Shown here: piece by piece, positions 1 to 8,583 of the stretch
Layout of the letters: each line of letters begins with the position of its first letter
How positions within the stretch are numbered: position 1 is the first letter of the stretch
From: Pandoraea sp.
GTDB taxonomy: Bacteria; Pseudomonadota; Gammaproteobacteria; Burkholderiales; Burkholderiaceae
Direction: 5' to 3'
Assembly: GCA_031291335.1 (NCBI GenBank)
Contig: JARLJF010000101.1
Location: 1 to 42,696 of the forward strand
Length of the DNA stretch: 42,696 nt
Notes under the pieces: model-generated
What the model was told of the DNA's origin: nothing
What the model saw: only the letters and a program-made list of their open reading frames with translations
Database searches by the model: none
Position numbers and translations under genes: made by a program

Positions 1-126
1 CCGCATCAGCACATCGGGATGTCGCGCACGCGGGGGCGCATCGCGATGATCGGAAATTTCTGTAGGCACGGCGGCCATGACGAACTTCTCCAGAATCGAC
101 CCGGGGGCCGGAAGGTCTCCATCCAT
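1..126 (-). CDS. Partial gene, N-terminus only, unknown product
   Basis: An open minus-strand frame begins with ATG at 126 and runs without a stop to the window edge, giving 42 codons. The first residues are MDGDLPAPGSILEKF, followed by a second in-frame ATG (residue 17, MAAVPTEIS). A purine-rich GAGAGGGG stretch sits just upstream of the first ATG, and an 8-7-8 inverted repeat lies 28 bases upstream. It is on the same strand as the XRE-cupin regulator gene but separated from it by a terminator, so it probably has its own promoter. Too little is visible to assign a family. Confidence 0.5.
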   Translation of the reverse strand, partial: MDGDLPAPGSILEKFVMAAVPTEISDHRDAPPRARHPDVLMR

Positions 127-153
127 TCCCCTCTCGGTGGGTGGATGTATTCT

Positions 154-176
154 ATATGAATACTTATGATTCATAT
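154..176. promoter_or_regulatory. Inverted repeat, candidate operator of the edge gene
   Basis: A perfect inverted repeat ATATGAAT (154-161) / ATTCATAT (169-176) with a 7-base spacer lies in an AT-rich patch just upstream of the partial minus-strand gene starting at 126. The position suits a repressor or activator site. Which regulator binds is unknown; the neighbouring XRE-cupin protein is one possibility. Confidence 0.45.
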
Positions 177-317
177 GAAATCATCGTAACGGAAAAATTC
201 GACATGGGAGAAGCGTTTTTTCCGATCGGTGTGGGCGACCCGGCGCAGAGCCGCGCGAGACGGGGCCTTCAGGGAAATGTTTCGGACGTGCGCGGGCACG
301 CCGAAATGCGGGATCGG

Positions 318-348
318 AAAAAAATAAAGCCCGGCGCGTGGCCGGGCT
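318..348 (-). terminator. Rho-independent terminator of the XRE-cupin gene
   Basis: An 8-bp stem AGCCCGGC (328-335) / GCCGGGCT (341-348) with a 5-base loop is followed, read on the minus strand, by a T-rich run (positions 327-318). It lies about 55 bases past the stop codon of the regulator gene. Confidence 0.85.
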
Positions 349-402
349 CGGGGAAAAGTGCGCGTGACGTTCGCAGGGGATGCCGTGCGAACGTCCCTCG
401 GC

Positions 403-1119
403 TCAGTAGGAGGGGGGCGTAATCACCCAGACGATCTCAGCGGGCGTGTTGCCCGGATTGCGGTATCGGTGCGGCGTGTGGCTCTCGAAGGTGAAACTGT
501 CGCCGGCTTCCAGGATGAAATGCTGCTCTCCGACCCAGAGTTCGAGGGTGCCTTTGATCACGACACCGCCTTCTTCGCCACGATGCTGATACGCGTCGCC
601 GCTGTCGGAGCCGGGGGCCATCACAGACCACAGCAATTCGAGCTGCCCGCTCAGGTTCGGTGAGAGCAGGTAGTCGGCGATGCCCGAGTCGAACGTCAGT
701 TGGCGGCGGCGCTCGCGTCGCACGACGACGCCGCCGTCCGAGGGCTCGGCACTCTCTCCGTGCGGAAAGAACCAGCTCACCTGCACGCCGAGGGCGGCCG
801 CAACATCATGCAAGGCGCCAATCGTCGGCTTGCTCTTGCCGCGTTCCAGTTGGCTCAGAAAGCCGATGGACTTGCCGCAAAGGGCCGACAGGTCTTGCAG
901 CGACAGACTGCGCGCCTTGCGCAAGCTCTTGATCTCGGGGCCGATCCAGTCGAGCGGTGCCGCGTCGTCGCTGGCACCGGCATGGCTTGCCGCGGCCGGC
1001 GCTTTCTTGCGCACGGCGGGCTGACGCGTCGATGCCGCCGGCGCACGCCGCGCGCGCGGCGTCGTTTGCACGGCCGTCTCGCCCTGCGGCGTGGTCCCCG
1101 ATTTCTTGTGTACTGGCAT
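403..1119 (-). CDS. XRE-family transcriptional regulator with C-terminal cupin domain
   Basis: The 238-residue protein has three parts: a basic, Ala/Pro-rich N-terminal extension of about 60 residues, a helix-turn-helix of XRE type (IGFLSQLERGKSKPTIGAL and neighbours), and a C-terminal cupin beta-barrel containing a GEEGGVVIKG-like strand and GDSFTFESHTPHR. This is the architecture of small-molecule-sensing XRE-cupin repressors that often control amino acid or polyamine catabolism. ATG 1119 is chosen over the TTG at 1143 because a GGGGAT precedes it and the extension is already long. The gene is divergent from the aminotransferase/dehydrogenase pair, and the shared intergenic region carries three matching half-sites, so it most likely regulates that pair. 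The ligand is unknown. Confidence 0.88.
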   Translation of the reverse strand: MPVHKKSGTTPQGETAVQTTPRARRAPAASTRQPAVRKKAPAAASHAGASDDAAPLDWIGPEIKSLRKARSLSLQDLSALCGKSIGFLSQLERGKSKPTIGALHDVAAALGVQVSWFFPHGESAEPSDGGVVVRRERRRQLTFDSGIADYLLSPNLSGQLELLWSVMAPGSDSGDAYQHRGEEGGVVIKGTLELWVGEQHFILEAGDSFTFESHTPHRYRNPGNTPAEIVWVITPPSY

Positions 1120-1266
1120 CCCGATCCCCAACGTGTTGCGCAAGCGACACGCCTGCGCGTCGCGTCCCGAATTCTAGCCGACGACGTCGCACCGTCGTCG
1201 CGAAGCGAGCGGTGGGCGCGTTGATACGTCGCTGCCAGCATCGTCGATATTTCAAAAGTAATGTCT

Positions 1267-1304
1267 AATTTTCACATTAATGAAAATTCATTGCAAAATT
1301 TTCA
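1267..1304. promoter_or_regulatory. Triple half-site operator
   Basis: Three identical 8-base half-sites alternate in orientation: AATTTTCA (1267-1274), TGAAAATT (1281-1288), AATTTTCA (1297-1304). The first pair forms an 8-6-8 and the second an 8-8-8 inverted repeat. The third half-site lies inside the -35/-10 spacer of the predicted gab promoter, a classic repressor position. Assignment to the divergent XRE-cupin protein is inference. Confidence 0.65.
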
Positions 1305-1319
1305 CGTCAAATCTACACT
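1291..1319 (+). promoter_or_regulatory. Sigma-70 promoter for the aminotransferase operon
   Basis: TTGCAA (1291-1296) and TACACT (1314-1319) are separated by 17 bases, close to the sigma-70 consensus. Transcription would start near 1326, leaving a leader of about 140 bases. Confidence 0.6.
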
Positions 1320-1466
1320 GGCCCGGCCATCGCGTTGTGGTGTCCGACGCGCTTCCGAGCGGTCACAGCGCTTAGGAGCGGCGCATCACGCGCTGGCAGG
1401 CAGCACCTGACAAACCCACCCGAATCGCCGGCGCTCCCGGCATGCTTTCTTGACGAGATCTACTTC

Positions 1467-2759
1467 ATGTTGAATTCAGCCCGCAGCAACGCATCGCTCC
1501 AGGCGCGCAAGGACGCCGCCTGCGCCAAAGGCATTGGCGTCATGACGCAGCACTTCACCGCTCATGCCCGGAACGCCGAGATCTGGGACGTGGAGGGCAA
1601 TCGTTTCATCGATTTCGCCGGCGGCATTGCCGTGCTGGCGACGGGCCATCGCCATCCGCGCATCGTGGCCGCCGTGCAGGAGCAACTGGCGCAGTTTCAT
1701 CACACGTGCTTCCACGTCACGCCCTATGAGGGGTACGTCGCCCTGTGCGAGCGGTTGAACGAGATCACGCCGGGCAAGTTCGCGAAGAAGACCGCACTGT
1801 TCACGACGGGCGCAGAAGCCGTGGAGAACGCCATCAAGGTGGCACGCGCGGCGACCGGTCGCAGCGCAGTGATCGCGTTCTCCGGTGCGTTCCATGGCCG
1901 CACGATGATGGGCATGGCACTGACGGGCAAAGTCGCGCCGTACAAGCTGGGCTTCGGGCCGATGCCGGCCGAAGTGTTCCACGCACCGTATCCCGTCGCA
2001 TTGCACGGCGTGAGTGTGGACGACAGCATGGCGGCGCTGGAGTCGCTCTTCAAAACGGATGTTGACCCGCGACGTGTCGCCGCAATCTTCATCGAACTGG
2101 TGCAGGGCGAAGGCGGCTTCTATGTGGCGCCGCCCGAGTTCGTGAAGCGGTTGCGCGCGTTGTGCGATCGGCACGGCATTTTGCTGGTGGTGGATGAAGT
2201 ACAGACGGGGTTCGCGCGCACCGGCAAGCGTTTTGCGCTGGAGCACTACGAGGCGGATGCCGATCTGATCACGATGGCAAAGAGTCTGGCCGGCGGCTTT
2301 CCGCTTTCGGCGCTCACCGGCCGGGCCGAACTGATGGACGCCGCAGGCTCAGGGGGCATCGGCGGCACGTACGCGGGCAATCCGCTCGCCTGCGCCGCGG
2401 CGCTCGCGGCCATCGACGTCATCGAAGAGGAAGGATTGATCGAGCGCGCGTCGGTGCTCGGCGACCAACTGAAATGCACGCTGGAAGGCTTGCGCAAGGA
2501 AGTGCCGGAGATCATCGACGTGCGCGGCCCGGGGGCCATGGTGGCGGTGGAATTCGGTGCCGCCGACACCGGTGTGCCCGACGCCGACATGACGCGGCGT
2601 GTGCAGGCCGAAGCGCTCAAGCGGGGCCTGTTGCTGCTGATTTGCGGCGTCTACGGCAACGTCATTCGCTTCCTGTTTCCGCTGACCATCGAAGATGATG
2701 TCTACGCACAGGGCCTCGCCGTTCTTGCCGAGTCGATTCATGCCGCGCGCGTGGCGTGA
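1467..2759 (+). CDS. gabT: 4-aminobutyrate (omega-amino acid) aminotransferase, class III
   Basis: A PLP enzyme that moves the terminal amino group of GABA, or a similar omega-amino acid, to 2-oxoglutarate, giving a semialdehyde and glutamate. The 430-residue length matches the family. Visible landmarks are the TTGAEAVENAIK phosphate-binding segment (114-124), the cofactor aspartate in VVDEVQTGFARTGK (D243) and the PLP lysine in MAKSLAGGFPL (K272). ATG 1467 is used because family members begin shortly before the MTQHF segment and everything upstream is untranslated leader. It is followed after 10 bases by an aldehyde dehydrogenase that would oxidise the semialdehyde. The divergent XRE-cupin gene probably controls both. 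Substrate could also be 5-aminovalerate or a related amine. Confidence 0.9.
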   Translation: MLNSARSNASLQARKDAACAKGIGVMTQHFTAHARNAEIWDVEGNRFIDFAGGIAVLATGHRHPRIVAAVQEQLAQFHHTCFHVTPYEGYVALCERLNEITPGKFAKKTALFTTGAEAVENAIKVARAATGRSAVIAFSGAFHGRTMMGMALTGKVAPYKLGFGPMPAEVFHAPYPVALHGVSVDDSMAALESLFKTDVDPRRVAAIFIELVQGEGGFYVAPPEFVKRLRALCDRHGILLVVDEVQTGFARTGKRFALEHYEADADLITMAKSLAGGFPLSALTGRAELMDAAGSGGIGGTYAGNPLACAAALAAIDVIEEEGLIERASVLGDQLKCTLEGLRKEVPEIIDVRGPGAMVAVEFGAADTGVPDADMTRRVQAEALKRGLLLLICGVYGNVIRFLFPLTIEDDVYAQGLAVLAESIHAARVA

Positions 2760-2769
2760 GGGAATGCCG

Positions 2770-4200
2770 ATGAAACCGAATTACATCAACGGCGAGTGGG
2801 TGCCGGGTGCTGCCGCTACGCCGAACGTCAATCCTTCGGATACGGATGACGTCGTGGGGGAATACGCGCGCGCCGATGCCTCGACCACGCGCGACGCTAT
2901 CGCTGCGGCGAGGCATGCCGGCCCCGCATGGGCGCATGCGACACCGCAAGTCCGCGCCGACGCGCTCGATGCGATCGGCACCGAGTTGATCGCCCGCAAG
3001 CAGGCGCTTGGCGAACTGCTCGCCCGCGAGGAGGGCAAGTCGTTGCCGGAAGCGGTGGGCGAAGCGGCACGTGCCGGCCAGATTTTCAAGTTCTTCGCCG
3101 GGGAGGCGCTGCGTCCCGGTGGTGAACATCTGGCGTCGCTGCGCCCGGGGATCACCGTCGACATCACGCGAGAACCACTTGGCGTGGTCGGCATCATCAC
3201 GCCGTGGAACTTCCCGCTAGGCATTCCCGCATGGAAGATTGCGCCGGCCCTCGCACATGGCAACAGCGTTGTCTTCAAGCCTGCCGATCTGGTGCCTGCG
3301 TCTGCGTGGGCACTCTCGGAAATCATCAGCCGGGCCGGGCTGCCGGCGGGCACCTTCAATCTGGTGATGGGACGTGGGCGTGAGGTCGGGCAGGCGCTGC
3401 TCGATTCGCGCGACGTGGCGGGCATTAGCTTCACCGGGTCCGTGGCGACGGGCAAGAGCGTGCTGCTCAGTGCCGCGCAGCGATTTGCGAAGGTGCAAAT
3501 GGAGATGGGCGGCAAGAACCCGCTGATCGTGCTCGAGGACGCCGATCTCGATACCGCCGTCGAGTGTGCCGTGCAGGGCGCATATTTCTCGACGGGGCAG
3601 CGTTGCACGGCGTCGAGTCGCCTGATCGTCGACAAGCGGATTCACGATCGCTTCGTGAAGGCGCTGACGGCGCGTCTGGCGACCCTGCGCATTGGCGATG
3701 CCCGCGATCCGGCGACACAGATCGGCCCGGTGGTCAGCGAGGGACAGTTACAGACCGATCTCGACTACATCGCCATCGGCCGGGAAGAGGGCGCAACGCT
3801 GGCCTTCGGGGGCGAGCGGCTCACGCGGGAGCGTCCGGGCTATTACCTCTCACCTGCGCTGTTCGTCGACGCGCACAACGATATGCGTATCGCCCGTGAG
3901 GAAATCTTCGGGCCGGTGGCGTGTGTCATTCCGGCCGACGATTACGAGCACGCACTCGCGCTCGCCAACGACACCGAGTTCGGATTGTCGGCCGGCATTT
4001 GCACGACGTCGCTGAAGTACGCGAATCACTTCAAGCGGCACGCGCAGGCCGGAATGACGATGACCAACGTGTCCACGGCAGGGGGCGACTATCACGTGCC
4101 GTTCGGCGGGCGCAAGGCGTCGAGCTACGGGGCACGCGAGCAGGGTCGCTATGCTGCCGAGTTCTATACGACGGTCAAAACGTCGTACGTGGCGGCATAA
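2770..4200 (+). CDS. NAD(P)-dependent semialdehyde dehydrogenase
   Basis: A 476-residue aldehyde dehydrogenase that should oxidise the semialdehyde formed by the preceding aminotransferase. Key residues are present: TPWNFP (144-149), the general-base glutamate in EMGGKNP (E245) and the nucleophilic cysteine in GQRCTASSR (C279). Start 2770 follows a GAGGG six bases away; ATG 2764 is an in-frame alternative. Genomic pairing with gabT suggests succinate-semialdehyde dehydrogenase. However, the C-terminus (GGDYHVPFGGRKASSYG and the following TTVKTSYV) resembles alpha-ketoglutaric-semialdehyde dehydrogenases as I remember them, so the true substrate is open. It is convergent with the flavoprotein gene downstream. 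Confidence 0.85.
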   Translation: MKPNYINGEWVPGAAATPNVNPSDTDDVVGEYARADASTTRDAIAAARHAGPAWAHATPQVRADALDAIGTELIARKQALGELLAREEGKSLPEAVGEAARAGQIFKFFAGEALRPGGEHLASLRPGITVDITREPLGVVGIITPWNFPLGIPAWKIAPALAHGNSVVFKPADLVPASAWALSEIISRAGLPAGTFNLVMGRGREVGQALLDSRDVAGISFTGSVATGKSVLLSAAQRFAKVQMEMGGKNPLIVLEDADLDTAVECAVQGAYFSTGQRCTASSRLIVDKRIHDRFVKALTARLATLRIGDARDPATQIGPVVSEGQLQTDLDYIAIGREEGATLAFGGERLTRERPGYYLSPALFVDAHNDMRIAREEIFGPVACVIPADDYEHALALANDTEFGLSAGICTTSLKYANHFKRHAQAGMTMTNVSTAGGDYHVPFGGRKASSYGAREQGRYAAEFYTTVKTSYVAA

Positions 4201-4207
4201 CGGGAGG

Positions 4208-4228
4208 GGGGCCGGCGATGCCGGTCCC
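4208..4228. terminator. GC-rich hairpin between convergent genes
   Basis: A 9-bp stem (4208-4216 with 4220-4228, one G-T pair, loop GAT) fills most of the 34-base convergent gap. There is no T-run on either side, so it may act as a weak or factor-dependent terminator. Confidence 0.4.
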
Positions 4229-4234
4229 GATCCG

Positions 4235-5428
4235 CTATGACGATGACGACGCGGTGGTCGAGACGAGGGCGGGCGCCGGATTTCCCTCGTCCGGCCGCTC
4301 CCCGGTGAGCAGGTAGCGCATGAGATCGGCCACGGGGCGAATGCGTTCCCCGAACGGCAGCGGGTCGCGGCCGCGGAAGAAGAGTCCGCGCGCTACGTCG
4401 CCCCGCACGGCCTGCGCGAGTTTCAGATCGATGCAGAACTGGCCGATGCGCGCCACGCCGTCGCGAAGCCCGCAAGCCTGCAAGCAATCGAATCCTTCCA
4501 GACATTGCCGCACTTTCGCCTTGGCTTGAAGTGCCGTCTCACGCGACAGGTATTTCTTGAGCCAGGGCGTCAGCACGGCGCGCGCCGGCAGTCCGGCCAC
4601 ACTGGTGAACTCGGCGATGTCTTCCGGTCGCGCGCTCGCCAGCACCTCCTTGAAGGCCGGATGCGCATCCGATTCTTCGGTGACGGCGAACGCCGTTCCC
4701 AACTGCACGCCGGCCGCGCCGTTGTCGAGCCAATGCCGCACCTGCTCATGACGATGGATGCCGCCGGCCACGATCAGCGGCACACTGGCCCAGTCGATAC
4801 CGAGCGTCGCGTAGATCTCACGGCATTCCGACAGCACGCGTTCAAACGAAAAGCGCGCGTCGCCCAGGTCCTCGATGCGCGACGCCCCCAGATGCCCGCC
4901 CGCATGCGCCGGATGCTCGATGACGATGGCGTCGGGCAGGCGTCCCTTCTTCATCCACTTGCGCAGCACGAGACTCACACCACGCGAGTCCGACAGAATC
5001 GGAATGAGCGCGACGTGCGGATGCGCGGCGGTGAGTTCCGGTAAATCTAGCGGGAGCCCGGCGCCCATGACGATGGCGTCGGCACCGCTTTCGCATGCCT
5101 GCCTCACCAGCGAGGCGTGCGCACTCACGGCTTTCATGACGTTGACCGCCACGAGGCCGTTGCCGTCGGCAATGGCCTTGGCCGCACGAACTTCTCGATC
5201 CAGCGCGATCAGATTGACGGCCTCGATGGCCGCCTTGTCGCGCGTGCCTTCGACTTGCGCGAGCAGGTCGGGGTGATGGTGGCGCAGATCGATACTCGCG
5301 ATCGTGCCCACACCGTTGTGCCGTGCCACCGTGCCCGCCAGACGGTGCGCGGAGATGCCGATTCCCATGCCGCCTTGCACCACCGGCACCAGCCGGCGGC
5401 CGGCCAGCGTCAACCATTGCTCGTTCAT
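4235..5428 (-). CDS. Nitronate monooxygenase (2-nitropropane dioxygenase)-like flavoprotein
   Basis: An FMN-dependent TIM-barrel enzyme of 397 residues. The N-terminus VVQGGMGIGIS, the GADAIVMGAGLPLDLP stretch, the HPAHAGGHLG motif and PLIVAGGIH followed by GAAGVQLGTAF are the typical FMN and substrate-binding segments of this family. Members oxidise alkyl nitronates, though many have unknown physiological roles. The open frame extends far upstream, but ATG 5428 begins the conserved domain, and the upstream part is a shadow of the EamA gene. The end of the protein is a Ser/Thr-rich tail. It sits 125 bases downstream of the EamA transporter on the same strand; a functional link to hopanoids is not evident. 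Confidence 0.82.
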   Translation of the reverse strand: MNEQWLTLAGRRLVPVVQGGMGIGISAHRLAGTVARHNGVGTIASIDLRHHHPDLLAQVEGTRDKAAIEAVNLIALDREVRAAKAIADGNGLVAVNVMKAVSAHASLVRQACESGADAIVMGAGLPLDLPELTAAHPHVALIPILSDSRGVSLVLRKWMKKGRLPDAIVIEHPAHAGGHLGASRIEDLGDARFSFERVLSECREIYATLGIDWASVPLIVAGGIHRHEQVRHWLDNGAAGVQLGTAFAVTEESDAHPAFKEVLASARPEDIAEFTSVAGLPARAVLTPWLKKYLSRETALQAKAKVRQCLEGFDCLQACGLRDGVARIGQFCIDLKLAQAVRGDVARGLFFRGRDPLPFGERIRPVADLMRYLLTGERPDEGNPAPALVSTTASSSS

Positions 5429-5553
5429 GTCAGTTCCGTTCGTCGAAGTTGGCTCGCTCGCGCGAATGCGCCGCAACGGCTTCGCACACGCCAGAAGGCA
5501 GTCTGGCACCTGCCCGGCGAACGGTTCTTGCGATGGGTCAAGCGCGGGGGCGC

Positions 5554-6510
5554 TCAGGCGGTGTTCTCCGTGCGGCATGACGTCGCAGTGCCCGGCACCG
5601 TGCCGAGGGCGATGCCGCCGACAATCAGGACGAGGGCGATCCAGACATCCAGTCCGAGCGACTCGCGCAGGATGAGTGCCGAGGCCAGCGTGCCGACCAC
5701 CGGCACGCCGAGCAGGCCGAGCGACGTGACGCCCGCCGGCAACTGACGCGTGACCACGCCAGCGAGCCAATAGGCGATGCCACCGCCTATCACCCCGCCG
5801 TAGGCCAGCAACCCCGAAAACGCTGCCCAGCCGGTAACGCGCGGGGGGCCGTCGACCACGAGCGCGAGCGTGCACATCACGGCGCTGGCGAGCAGCAACT
5901 GCCACGGACTGAGTTCGAACGGGCCATTGACCCAGCGATGCGCGCGCATATGCACGATAGCCACCGCCCAGACGAAGGCCGACGCCAGCACCAGCGCATT
6001 GCCGAACACGGCGTGACGGTCGTGCCAGTCGAACGCGAGCGGGTTGAACATCACCGCCAGACCGAGCAAGCCGCAGGCGAGTCCGAGCACGCGTCGCGGC
6101 GTGAGTGCTTCGCCCAGCCACACGCGGGCGGCCGGCATTACCCAGAGGGGCGTGGTGTAGGCGAGCACGGCGGAGCGCCCGGCGCTGACGTATTGCAGAC
6201 TCAGGGCGACGAGCAGGGAGAAGACCGTCATGTGCAGCAGGCCGACGCTCAGAATGACGGGTAAGTCGCCCCGGCGCGGCAGCACAAGACGGCGGGTCAG
6301 TGCGCAAATGAGGAACAGCGTCGTCATGCCGATGGCCGAGCGCAACGCTGCGCTCCACCACGGCGACACATGCGCGAGCAAGGCCTTGCTCACCGGCCAG
6401 TTCACGCCCCAGGCCACGATGACGATGGCAAAAAGCAGACCGGCATGCGAGCGCACGGAAGACCGATTCGAGGCAAGACGTTGCAAGCTGGCAGGCAGAT
6501 TCACGCGCAC
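5554..6510 (-). CDS. EamA/DMT-family transporter
   Basis: A 318-residue inner-membrane protein with about ten hydrophobic segments in two repeated EamA halves (AWGVNWPVSKALL near the start; GVIGGGIAYWLAGVV and GVPVVGTLASALILRE in the second half). Family members export amino acids, metabolites or drugs, and the substrate cannot be read from sequence. The predicted start is GTG 6510 with GGAG only three bases away; the GTG at 6504 has better spacing and may be the real start. It lies 179 bases downstream of hpnC on the same strand, so read-through from hpnC is possible but not shown. Confidence 0.85.
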   Translation of the reverse strand: MRVNLPASLQRLASNRSSVRSHAGLLFAIVIVAWGVNWPVSKALLAHVSPWWSAALRSAIGMTTLFLICALTRRLVLPRRGDLPVILSVGLLHMTVFSLLVALSLQYVSAGRSAVLAYTTPLWVMPAARVWLGEALTPRRVLGLACGLLGLAVMFNPLAFDWHDRHAVFGNALVLASAFVWAVAIVHMRAHRWVNGPFELSPWQLLLASAVMCTLALVVDGPPRVTGWAAFSGLLAYGGVIGGGIAYWLAGVVTRQLPAGVTSLGLLGVPVVGTLASALILRESLGLDVWIALVLIVGGIALGTVPGTATSCRTENTA

Positions 6511-6689
6511 GGGCTCCGGGAAGTCGCGGATGGGCGTCCCGCCACAGGCGGAACGCGCTATCCCGTCACGTTAGGGCAGCCGTGGAGGGTAGAGAAGCGC
6601 CAGAAACGAGGCAATCGGTGGTGCCACGCTGCAAGCACCCCGGGCCCTGCGCGGCGGCTGGCCGCAACAGGGCTGAATGGGGGCAGACG

Positions 6690-7556
6690 TTATCCGTTGA
6701 CGCGCGCCTTGGGCGGTGTGCCGCTCAGCTTCATGCACAGGCCGCGCAGGAACACGCGCAGACCGTCGCTCTTGCCCAGTTGCGGGCGGTGACGGAACAC
6801 GTCGTAGTTGGCCGCCTCGATCATGTCGAGAATGCGCAGGCCGCCATGCACCACGCAGCACAGTTCGAGCCCGAAGCGGCCCGGCACGCGGTTGGCGAGC
6901 GGTGCGCCGCGCAGCATCATCTGGCGGGCGAAGTCGACTTCGTAGCGCATGAGTGCACGCCACCGGTCGTCGAACGTCTGCGCACCGATGTCGGCGTCGC
7001 TCACGCCGAAGCGGGTCATGTCGTCTTGCGGCAGATACACGCGTGCCTTGCGCCAGTCGACTTCCACGTCCTGCCAGAAGTTGATGAGTTGCAGCGCGGA
7101 GCAGATATCGTCCGAGCAGGCGATGTTCTCGGGCGTGTCGAGCTTGAACAGGCCGAGCATGATGCGCCCGACCGGGTCGGCCGAGCGGCGCGTGTAGTCG
7201 CGCAATTCGGCAAACGTTGCGTAACGCTTGACCTCGATGTCCTGATCGAATGCCGAGAGCAGGTCGGAGAAGGGCTGAACGCTCAACTGGTGCTCGGCAA
7301 TGACGCGCGCGAGCGCGGCGAACAGCGGCTTGTCGGGCGACGTTGGCTGTCCGGCGGCGATCTTGTCGAGTTCGGCCTGATAGGCCGCAAGGCTGGCGTG
7401 ACGCTCGGCGTTGGTCGCATCGCCTTCGTCGGCAATGTCGTCGGCGGTGCGTGCGAAGTTGTAGATCACGCCTACCGGCGCGCGCATCTCGCGCGGCAGC
7501 AGGATACTGGCGACCGGGAAGTTCTCGTAATGCTCGATCTTGGCGTCAGAAGTCAT
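6690..7556 (-). CDS. hpnC: Squalene biosynthesis protein HpnC (hydroxysqualene synthase)
   Basis: A 288-residue trans-isoprenyl diphosphate synthase-like protein. In the HpnCDE route, HpnD makes presqualene diphosphate from two farnesyl diphosphates, HpnC converts it to hydroxysqualene and HpnE reduces that to squalene. Landmarks are NFARTADDIADEGD (first Asp-rich motif) and the second motif, here LINFWQDVEVDWRK rather than the RDxxED form seen in its paralogue. ATG 7556 is used because upstream in-frame codons run into the divergent hpnD promoter region. It is divergent from hpnD-hpnE, an arrangement that splits the hpnCDE trio over two transcripts. Confidence 0.92.
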   Translation of the reverse strand: MTSDAKIEHYENFPVASILLPREMRAPVGVIYNFARTADDIADEGDATNAERHASLAAYQAELDKIAAGQPTSPDKPLFAALARVIAEHQLSVQPFSDLLSAFDQDIEVKRYATFAELRDYTRRSADPVGRIMLGLFKLDTPENIACSDDICSALQLINFWQDVEVDWRKARVYLPQDDMTRFGVSDADIGAQTFDDRWRALMRYEVDFARQMMLRGAPLANRVPGRFGLELCCVVHGGLRILDMIEAANYDVFRHRPQLGKSDGLRVFLRGLCMKLSGTPPKARVNG

Positions 7557-7657
7557 CAGGCGGGGTAAGGCAATTGGGGCAACGCGGCTGCGCTGAGTGC
7601 CCCGAGATTCTATGCTATCGTTCCAAATCCTGGCGGGAAAGTCGCGCCAATCCCCGG

Positions 7658-7663
7658 TATACT
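7658..7663 (+). promoter_or_regulatory. Possible -10 element of the hpnDE transcript
   Basis: A perfect TATACT lies 72 bases upstream of hpnD, between the divergent hpnC and hpnD genes. The matching -35 region is poor, so this is only a candidate. Confidence 0.35.
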
Positions 7664-7734
7664 TCCCTCCTTGCAAGAATCCCCTGAGTTTTTTCCGTGG
7701 TGTCACCCTGTTCCCCTGCACGACGAGGAGCCTC

Positions 7735-8583
7735 GTGAGCGTCGCCGAACCGATCGAAATTTCGCCTGAGCAAAGCAGCGCACGTGTGGCGTCAGGCAGC
7801 AGTTTTTACGCTGCCATGCGCATTCTGCCGCCCGCACAGCGAGAAGGCATGTTCGAGATCTATGCCTTTTGCCGCGCCGTAGACGATATTGCCGACGACG
7901 GCGAAGACACGTCGGCGAGCCGTATGTCGCGCCTGGCCGCATGGCGGCGCGATCTGGCCGATCTGTACGAAGGTCGCCCGTCGCCGTCGCTCGCAAACCT
8001 TGCTCGTGTGGTCAAGCAATTCGACCTGAAGCACGAAGACTTCCTTGCCGTCATCGACGGCATGGAAATGGACGCTTGCGGCCCGATCGTCGCCCCCGAT
8101 CTGCCCACGCTCGATCTGTATTGCGATCGCGTGGCGAGTGCCGTCGGCCGTCTGTCGGTCAAGGTGTTCGGCATGCCCGAGCAGGACGGCATCGACCTGT
8201 CCTATCACCTCGGCCGTGCGCTCCAACTGACGAATATTTTGCGCGATATCGACGAAGACGCCGGCATCGGCCGTGTCTATCTGCCGCGCGAAACGCTGGC
8301 CGACGCCGGTATCGTGGGCGCCACGCCGGAGACGGTCGTCGCCGCCCAGCTCGATCGTGCCTGTGCGCCGCTCGTGGCTCAGGCGCGTGAACATTACGCG
8401 AAGGCACGCGCGATCATGGCGCGGCATCCGCGTCGCGTGGTCGTTGCCCCCGCCGTGATGGCCAAGGCCTACGGTGCGATTCTCGACAAACTCATTGCGC
8501 GCGGCTTCGCCGTGCCGCGCGAGCGCGTGCGTGTGCCGCGCTGGCGTCTCATTCTGATGCTGCTGCGGCAGATGGCTTTCTGA
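7735..8583 (+). CDS. hpnD: Presqualene diphosphate synthase HpnD
   Basis: This 282-residue enzyme condenses two farnesyl diphosphates to presqualene diphosphate, the first committed step to squalene. Both Asp-rich, Mg-binding motifs are intact: FCRAVDDIADDGED and LTNILRDIDEDAGIGRVYLP. There is no upstream ATG with a ribosome site; GTG 7735 follows GAGGAG (7725-7730) after four bases and yields a normal N-terminus, so it is chosen. The stop codon overlaps the hpnE start (TGATG), which indicates translational coupling. Confidence 0.93.
   Translation: MSVAEPIEISPEQSSARVASGSSFYAAMRILPPAQREGMFEIYAFCRAVDDIADDGEDTSASRMSRLAAWRRDLADLYEGRPSPSLANLARVVKQFDLKHEDFLAVIDGMEMDACGPIVAPDLPTLDLYCDRVASAVGRLSVKVFGMPEQDGIDLSYHLGRALQLTNILRDIDEDAGIGRVYLPRETLADAGIVGATPETVVAAQLDRACAPLVAQAREHYAKARAIMARHPRRVVVAPAVMAKAYGAILDKLIARGFAVPRERVRVPRWRLILMLLRQMAF

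Larger units (their letters stand above)
1120..1466. other. Divergent regulatory region between regulator and gabT
   Basis: This 347-base gap is GC-rich near the regulator and sharply AT-rich at 1250-1315. It holds the operator and promoter listed separately, then about 140 bases of untranslated leader before the aminotransferase. I see no additional gene in it. Confidence 0.6.

Noticed and set aside
5429..6361. Upstream half of a 708-codon open frame ending in the nitronate monooxygenase
   Set aside because: Its Arg/Ala-rich translation is a shadow of the EamA gene in another frame; the enzyme domain begins at 5428.
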